Shown here: one piece after another, positions 6,930 through 11,055 of the stretch
Numbering within the stretch: the first letter of the stretch is position 1
Layout: the number at the start of each line of letters is the position of its first letter
DNA from: Flavobacteriales bacterium
GTDB lineage: Bacteria > Bacteroidota > Bacteroidia > Flavobacteriales > BACL11
Assembly: GCA_002683775.1 (NCBI GenBank)
Contig: NYTT01000016.1
Location: 1-13,429, forward strand
Length of the DNA: 13,429 bases
Direction of reading: 5' to 3'
Translations under genes and position numbers: made by a program
The notes under the pieces: generated by a model
The model's input: only the letters and a program-made list of their open reading frames with translations
Databases searched by the model: none
Told to the model about the DNA's origin: nothing

Positions 6930-7546
6930 TATTTTTCAATTGTTATATATGAATTCTTAGCTCCAGGAACAGCTCCCTTAACTACTACCATATTTTTTTC
7001 AACTAATACCTTTACGACTTGTAGGTTATCAACCTTAACCCTTGCATTTCCAGTTTGACCTGCCATTCGCATTCCTTTAAATACTCTTGCAGGATATGAA
7101 GCCGCACCAATAGAACCAGGCGCTCTCAATCTGTTGTGTTGCCCGTGAGTAGCATCTCCCACTCCTCTAAAATTATGACGCTTTACTACTCCCTGAAAAC
7201 CTTTACCTTTTGAAGTACCAGAAACTGAAACAAAATCACCTTCCTGAAATAAATCAGCATTATAAGTTGCACCCAATAAAACTTCATCAAAATCAGCACT
7301 AAATTCTACAAGTTTTTTTAACGGAGAAGATTTAGCATTCTTAAAATGACCTAACGCTGCTTTACCAACTCTACTTTCTTTTTGCTCATCATAACCAAGC
7401 TGTACAGCATTATAACCATCAACATCCTCAGTTTTGATTTGAGTTACCTTACAAGGACCAACTTCTAAAATTGTACATGGAATATTTTTCCCCTCTTCTG
7501 AGAAGATAGAGGTCATTCCTATTTTTTTACCAATTAAACCGGGCAT
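6929..7546 (-). CDS. rplC: 50S ribosomal protein L3 (uL3)
   Basis: L3 binds the 3' end of 23S rRNA, starts 50S assembly, and sends an extension toward the peptidyl-transferase centre. The 205-residue product begins MPGLIGKKIGMTSIFSEEGK and has VSVSGTSKGKGFQGVVKRHN. The family signature continues as FRGVGDATHGQHNRLRAPGS (about residues 126-145), followed by IGAASYPARVFKGMRMAGQT. After GSIG the sequence is AAS, where I recall E. coli having a methylated Gln; if so, that modification site is absent, as in many bacteria. The start is preceded by an unbroken A tract: 10 A in the spacer, flanked by the rpsJ TAA and the A of ATG. The gene overlaps rplD by one base. Confidence 0.99.
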   Translation of the reverse strand: MPGLIGKKIGMTSIFSEEGKNIPCTILEVGPCKVTQIKTEDVDGYNAVQLGYDEQKESRVGKAALGHFKNAKSSPLKKLVEFSADFDEVLLGATYNADLFQEGDFVSVSGTSKGKGFQGVVKRHNFRGVGDATHGQHNRLRAPGSIGAASYPARVFKGMRMAGQTGNARVKVDNLQVVKVLVEKNMVVVKGAVPGAKNSYITIEK

Positions 7547-7558
7547 TTTTTTTTTTTT
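7546..7558 (-). repeat. 13-nt homopolymeric A tract at the rpsJ-rplC junction
   Basis: On the coding strand 13 consecutive A residues comprise the last two bases of the rpsJ TAA, the whole 10-nt spacer and the A of the rplC ATG. The tract is outside both reading frames apart from stop and start bases. Length changes would therefore alter the spacer and not the proteins. It probably acts as an unstructured A-rich translation initiation region. Confidence 0.9.
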
Positions 7559-7865
7559 AAATTACTTTAATTTCTACATGAACTCCACTTGGCAATTCTA
7601 ACTTCATCAATGCATCAATAGTCTTTGATGAAGAACTAAAAATATCCATCAATCTTTTATGATTAGTTAGCTGAAATTGCTCTCTAGCTTTTTTATTAAC
7701 GTGAGGAGATCTTAACACAGTAAATATTCTTTTGTGAGTAGGTAATGGGATTGGTCCACTAATAATTGCTCCAGAATTTTTTACAGTCTTAACTATTTTC
7801 TCTGCAGATTGATCTACCAATGTATGATCAAATGATTTTAATTTTATTCTAACTCTTTGTGCCAT
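7557..7865 (-). CDS. rpsJ: 30S ribosomal protein S10 / transcription factor NusE (uS10)
   Basis: S10 is part of the 30S head. As NusE it binds NusB and NusG, linking transcription antitermination and transcription-translation coupling. The 102-residue product has the usual length. It starts MAQRVRIKLKSFDHTLVDQS, contains KIVKTVKNSGAIISGPIPLP, and has the family signature THKRIFTVLRSPHVNKKARE followed by QFQLTNHKRLMDIF. It ends at LPSGVHVEIKVI. It is the first gene of the classical S10 operon but follows fusA after only 14 nt (TTAATACAGTTAAA), with no tuf, promoter motif or terminator between them. An AAAGGAG in the end of fusA lies 19 nt upstream of the ATG, too far for normal SD use. Confidence 0.99.
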   Translation of the reverse strand: MAQRVRIKLKSFDHTLVDQSAEKIVKTVKNSGAIISGPIPLPTHKRIFTVLRSPHVNKKAREQFQLTNHKRLMDIFSSSSKTIDALMKLELPSGVHVEIKVI

Positions 7866-7879
7866 TTTAACTGTATTAA

Positions 7880-9979
7880 TTATTCTCCTTTAACTTTTTT
7901 AATTACTTCATCAGATACATTCCTTGGAGCCTCAATAAAATCAAAAAATTCCATTGTAGAAGTCGCTCTTCCTGATGTAATTGTTCTTAAGTCAGTAATA
8001 TATCCAAACATTTCTGATAATGGAACTTTTCCATTTACAACTTTTGCCCCTCCTTTATCATCCATACCTTCAACTTGACCTCTTCTTCTATTTAAATCAC
8101 CGATTACATCACCCATATTTTCTTCAGGTGTAATAACTGTTAACTTCATTATTGGTTCTAATATTTTAGGCGATGCTTGTTTAGCTGCTGTTTTAAAAGC
8201 AATTTGAGCACATATTTCAAAAGATAAGGCATCTGAATCAACATCATGATAAGAACCATCATACAATCTAACTTTCAAAGTATTGATTGGAAAACCTGCT
8301 AGAACCCCATTAGACATGGCCATAGTAAATCCTTTTTCAACAGAAGGAATAAATTCTTTAGGAATATTACCTCCTTTTATTTCGTTAACAAATTGCAAAC
8401 CATCTCCTTCAAAATCAGCATCAACTGGTGACAATTCAAATCTAATATCAGCAAATTTACCTCTACCACCAGATTGTTTTTTGTAAACCTCCTTGTGATC
8501 AACAGCAGTTGTAATTGATTCTTTGTAAGCTACCTGTGGAGCACCTTGATTGACATCAACATCAAACTCTCTTCTTAATCTATCGACGATAATATCAAGA
8601 TGAAGTTCTCCCATTCCGGAAATAATTGTCTGTCCAGAATCTTCATCAGTCTTAACTGTGAATGTAGGGTCTTCTTCAGCTAGTTTACCTAAAGCTACTC
8701 CTAGTTTATCAAGATCTTTTTGTGTCTTTGGCTCAACCGCAATACCAATTACAGGCTCTGGGAAATCCATTGATTCAAGTACAATAGGTGATTTTAAATC
8801 ACAAAGCGTATCTCCAGTTCTAATATCTTTAAAACCTACCAATGCAGCGATATCTCCAGCACCAAGCGCATCAATCTGATTTTGCTTATTAGAATGCATC
8901 TGATAAATTCTGGAAATTCTCTCTTTTTTACCTGTTCTTGAATTATAAACAAACGTTCCTTGATCTAGTGTCCCAGAATATGCTCTAGTGAAACACAATC
9001 TCCCAACATAAGGGTCTGTTGCAATTTTGAAAGCCAATGCAGAAAACGGAGCATCAAAAGAAGGCTGTCTACTTTCTTCTTCTTCAGTATCTGGATTCTT
9101 ACCAATTATTGCTTCTACATCTAGTGGTGAAGGCAAAATTTCCATTACCATATCAAGCATAGCCTGAACACCTTTATTTTTAAAAGCAGATCCACACATC
9201 ATCGGAACAACTTTTCCAGAAATTGTTGCAGCTCTTAGCGCGTCAAGTATCTCTCTTTCAGTTAAGGAATTTTCATCCTCAAAATACTTTTCCATTAAAG
9301 TATCGTCAAATTCTGCAACGGCTTCTAAAAGCTGACCTCTATAATCTCTTGCTTCATCAATAATATCAGAAGGGATTTCTACTTCTTCAAAAGTCATTCC
9401 TTGGTCTTTTTCATTCCAAACAATTCCCTTAAAGTTTATTAAATCAACTACACCTTTAAATTCATCTTCTGCTCCAATAGGTATTTGTAAAGGAAGTGCA
9501 TGACTTCCAAGCATCTCTTTAACTTGGGCAGATACTTTTAGAAAATTTGCTCCCTGACGGTCCATTTTATTGACAAAACCAATTCTTGGAACATTATAAT
9601 TATTGGCTAACCTCCAATTTGTTTCTGATTGAGGCTCAACACCATCAACAGCACTAAACAAAAATACTAGTCCATCTAAAACCCTAAGAGATCTATTTAC
9701 TTCTACAGTAAAGTCAACGTGACCAGGTGTGTCAATTATATTAACATGGTAATTTTTACCTCTGTAATCCCATCCTAATGTAGTTGCTGCTGAAGTAATA
9801 GTAATACCTCTCTCCTGCTCTTGCTCCATCCAGTCCATTGTTGCTGCTCCATCATGAACTTCACCAATCTTATGGTTAACACCTCCATAATATAATATTC
9901 TCTCTGTAGTAGTAGTCTTTCCAGCGTCAATATGAGCTGCAATACCAATGTTTCTTGTAAATTTTAAATCTCTAGCCAT
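7880..9979 (-). CDS. fusA: Elongation factor G (EF-G), translational GTPase
   Basis: EF-G catalyses GTP-dependent tRNA-mRNA translocation and, with RRF, ribosome recycling. The 699-residue product has the complete five-domain layout. The G domain carries the P-loop AHIDAGKT (residues 15-22), switch I RGITITSAAT (57-66), DTPGHVD with catalytic His87 (83-89) and NKMD (137-140). Then come domain II (about 310-400), domain III (GMGELHLDIIVDRLRREFDV), domain IV with YKKQSGGRGKFADIRFE, and domain V (LEPIMKLTVITPEENMGDVI, NRRRGQVEGM). No loop residue of the active site is missing, so this is a canonical EF-G and not a divergent EF-G2. It sits 9 nt after rpsG. The gene that often follows, tuf, is absent here, as is normal in Bacteroidota. 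Confidence 0.99.
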   Translation of the reverse strand: MARDLKFTRNIGIAAHIDAGKTTTTERILYYGGVNHKIGEVHDGAATMDWMEQEQERGITITSAATTLGWDYRGKNYHVNIIDTPGHVDFTVEVNRSLRVLDGLVFLFSAVDGVEPQSETNWRLANNYNVPRIGFVNKMDRQGANFLKVSAQVKEMLGSHALPLQIPIGAEDEFKGVVDLINFKGIVWNEKDQGMTFEEVEIPSDIIDEARDYRGQLLEAVAEFDDTLMEKYFEDENSLTEREILDALRAATISGKVVPMMCGSAFKNKGVQAMLDMVMEILPSPLDVEAIIGKNPDTEEEESRQPSFDAPFSALAFKIATDPYVGRLCFTRAYSGTLDQGTFVYNSRTGKKERISRIYQMHSNKQNQIDALGAGDIAALVGFKDIRTGDTLCDLKSPIVLESMDFPEPVIGIAVEPKTQKDLDKLGVALGKLAEEDPTFTVKTDEDSGQTIISGMGELHLDIIVDRLRREFDVDVNQGAPQVAYKESITTAVDHKEVYKKQSGGRGKFADIRFELSPVDADFEGDGLQFVNEIKGGNIPKEFIPSVEKGFTMAMSNGVLAGFPINTLKVRLYDGSYHDVDSDALSFEICAQIAFKTAAKQASPKILEPIMKLTVITPEENMGDVIGDLNRRRGQVEGMDDKGGAKVVNGKVPLSEMFGYITDLRTITSGRATSTMEFFDFIEAPRNVSDEVIKKVKGE

Positions 9980-9988
9980 TTTATTAAA

Positions 9989-10459
9989 TTAAAATCTGAA
10001 ATGTGAAAAAGCCTTATTTGCTTCTGCCATCCTATGAGTATCTTGTTTTTTCTTGTATGCAGCACCCTCTTCTTTATATGCAGCTAAAAGTTCTGCAGTT
10101 AGCTTTGCGTCCATAGTTTTTTCATTTCTATTTCTTGCTGCAGCAATCATCCATTTCATTCCCAAAGAGACTCTTCTATCCTCTCTAACTGGATGTGGAA
10201 TTTGAAAAGTTGCACCTCCAATTCTTTTGGATCTAACCTCGACATGTGGCATAACGTTTTCTAATGCTTTCTCAAAAACAACTAAAGCCTCTTCTTCTTC
10301 AACCTTAGTAGAAATATTTTCTAATGCTGTATAAAAGACTTTAAATGCAGTTGATTTTTTACCATCAAACATTAAATTATTTACAAATCTTGTTATAGTT
10401 GTATTTCCAAATCTTGGATCTGGTAATAAAATTCTTTTTTTAGCGCTTTTTTTTCTCAT
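9989..10459 (-). CDS. rpsG: 30S ribosomal protein S7 (uS7)
   Basis: S7 starts assembly of the 30S head and lies at the E-site near the mRNA exit. In E. coli it is also the str-operon repressor. The 156-residue product has the normal length. It starts MRKKSAKKRILLPDPRFGNT, where the family usually has a D-P-x-Y/F-G motif (here DPRFG), and continues with FVNNLMFDGKKSTA. The central part has ENVMPHVEVRSKRIGGATFQ followed by IPHPVREDRRVSLGMKWM, the rRNA-binding beta-hairpin region. The C-terminal part has KLTAELLAAYKEEGAAYKKK and HRMAEANKAFSHFRF. The start is 10 nt after rpsL (leader TATATAAGAA). The stop TAA is 9 nt before fusA. Confidence 0.99.
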   Translation of the reverse strand: MRKKSAKKRILLPDPRFGNTTITRFVNNLMFDGKKSTAFKVFYTALENISTKVEEEEALVVFEKALENVMPHVEVRSKRIGGATFQIPHPVREDRRVSLGMKWMIAAARNRNEKTMDAKLTAELLAAYKEEGAAYKKKQDTHRMAEANKAFSHFRF

Positions 10460-10469
10460 TTCTTATATA

Positions 10470-10847
10470 TTACTTCTTCTTAGGTCTTTTAACTCCATAT
10501 TTAGATCTTCTTTGAGTTCTATCACCAACACCAGAAGTATCTAAAGCACCTCTAACAATATGATAACGAACTCCTGGCAAATCTTTTACTCTTCCACCTC
10601 TAACTAATACAACAGAATATTCTTGTAAATTATGTCCTTCTCCTCCAATATATGCATTTACTTCGTTTCCATTAGTTAATCTTACTCTGGCAACTTTTCT
10701 TAAAGCAGAATTTGGTTTTTTAGGAGTAGTTGTATAAACTCTTGTGCACACCCCTCTTCTTTGAGGACAGCTTTTTAAAGCTAAGGATTTACTCTTTTTT
10801 ACTATAGAAGTTCTTCCTTTTCTAACTAGTTGTTGTATTGTTGGCAT
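10470..10847 (-). CDS. rpsL: 30S ribosomal protein S12 (uS12), first gene of the operon
   Basis: S12 sits at the decoding centre and controls accuracy. The 125-residue product starts MPTIQQLVRKGRTSIVKKSK. It has CPQRRGVCTRVYTTTPKKPN followed by SALRKVARVRLTNG, and GGRVKDLPGVRYHIVRGALD. Lys43 in TTPKKPNS and Lys88 in GRVKDLPG, the positions where substitutions classically give streptomycin resistance, are both wild-type. Asp89 is the residue that RimO methylthiolates in other bacteria. The ATG is preceded by GTGAAGAAATAAT and lies about 26 nt from a TAAATTTG element, making this the promoter-proximal gene. The next upstream gene is an unrelated secreted protein ended by its own terminator. S12 homology is unambiguous. 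Confidence 0.99.
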   Translation of the reverse strand: MPTIQQLVRKGRTSIVKKSKSLALKSCPQRRGVCTRVYTTTPKKPNSALRKVARVRLTNGNEVNAYIGGEGHNLQEYSVVLVRGGRVKDLPGVRYHIVRGALDTSGVGDRTQRRSKYGVKRPKKK

Positions 10848-10872
10848 ATTATTTCTTCACTTAAATGGGCGG

Positions 10873-10880
10873 CAAATTTA
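10873..10880 (-). promoter_or_regulatory. Putative -7 promoter element TAAATTTG of the ribosomal operon
   Basis: The minus strand reads TAAATTTG, a full match to the Bacteroidota -7 consensus TAnnTTTG, 25 nt upstream of the rpsL ATG. Transcription would begin a few bases downstream, giving a leader of about 20 nt. The -33 box is unclear: the nearest TTTG (in TATTTTG at 10894-10900) leaves only 13 nt between the boxes, whereas about 17-23 is usual. A/T tracts lie farther upstream (10897-10925) and could help RNA polymerase binding. The element is seen directly; its activity is inferred. Confidence 0.65.
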
Positions 10881-10886
10881 GTAATT

Positions 10887-10950
10887 TATTCTACAAAATA
10901 AAAAAATGATGGCGTTTTTTTTATGCAAATCTATTCTTAAGTGTAGAATA
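10887..10950. repeat. 9-bp inverted repeat TATTCTACA / TGTAGAATA upstream of rpsL promoter
   Basis: The plus strand has TATTCTACA at 10887-10895 and its exact reverse complement TGTAGAATA at 10942-10950, separated by 46 nt. The promoter-proximal copy lies just upstream of the TAAATTTG element, where a -33 box would be expected. It could be a pair of operator half-sites. In a 200-bp AT-rich spacer such a match could arise by chance with appreciable probability, so this is only a candidate. Confidence 0.25.
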
Positions 10951-10995
10951 CTCTAAATTCTATATAAACTAATGATTTTCAAATGAAAAATATAA

Positions 10996-11025
10996 AATGG
11001 GTGCTAAATATTTTTAGCACCCATT
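10996..11025 (-). terminator. Rho-independent terminator of the T9SS repeat-protein gene
   Basis: A perfect 13-bp inverted repeat (AATGGGTGCTAAA, 10996-11008, and TTTAGCACCCATT, 11013-11025) encloses a 4-nt loop. On the minus strand it begins 30 nt after the TAA of the secreted-protein gene and is followed by TTATATTTTTC, an interrupted U tract. The plus strand side also has a T run (11031-11036), so it could work in both directions, but no plus-strand gene ends here. It should insulate the ribosomal operon from upstream transcription. Confidence 0.88.
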
Positions 11026-11055
11026 AATAATTTTTTAAATACTATTTAAAGTATA

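Noticed and set aside
7866..7879. Missing tuf gene as a deletion or rearrangement
   Set aside because: Absence of tuf between fusA and rpsJ is the usual arrangement in Bacteroidota, and the junction shows no scar or mobile element.
7886..7892. AAAGGAG upstream of rpsJ as a Shine-Dalgarno sequence
   Set aside because: Its GGAG core is 19 nt from the ATG and is explained by the last Lys-Gly-Glu codons of fusA.
7857..8879. Plus-strand open frames opposite fusA (about 67-73 codons each) and similar ones at 974-1156, 2042-2284 and 3040-3225
   Set aside because: All are antisense to strongly conserved genes, with no leader, promoter or family resemblance.
10894..10900. TATTTTG as a -33 box or second -7 box
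   Set aside because: It is only 13 nt from the TAAATTTG element, and it does not match the eight-base TAnnTTTG pattern.
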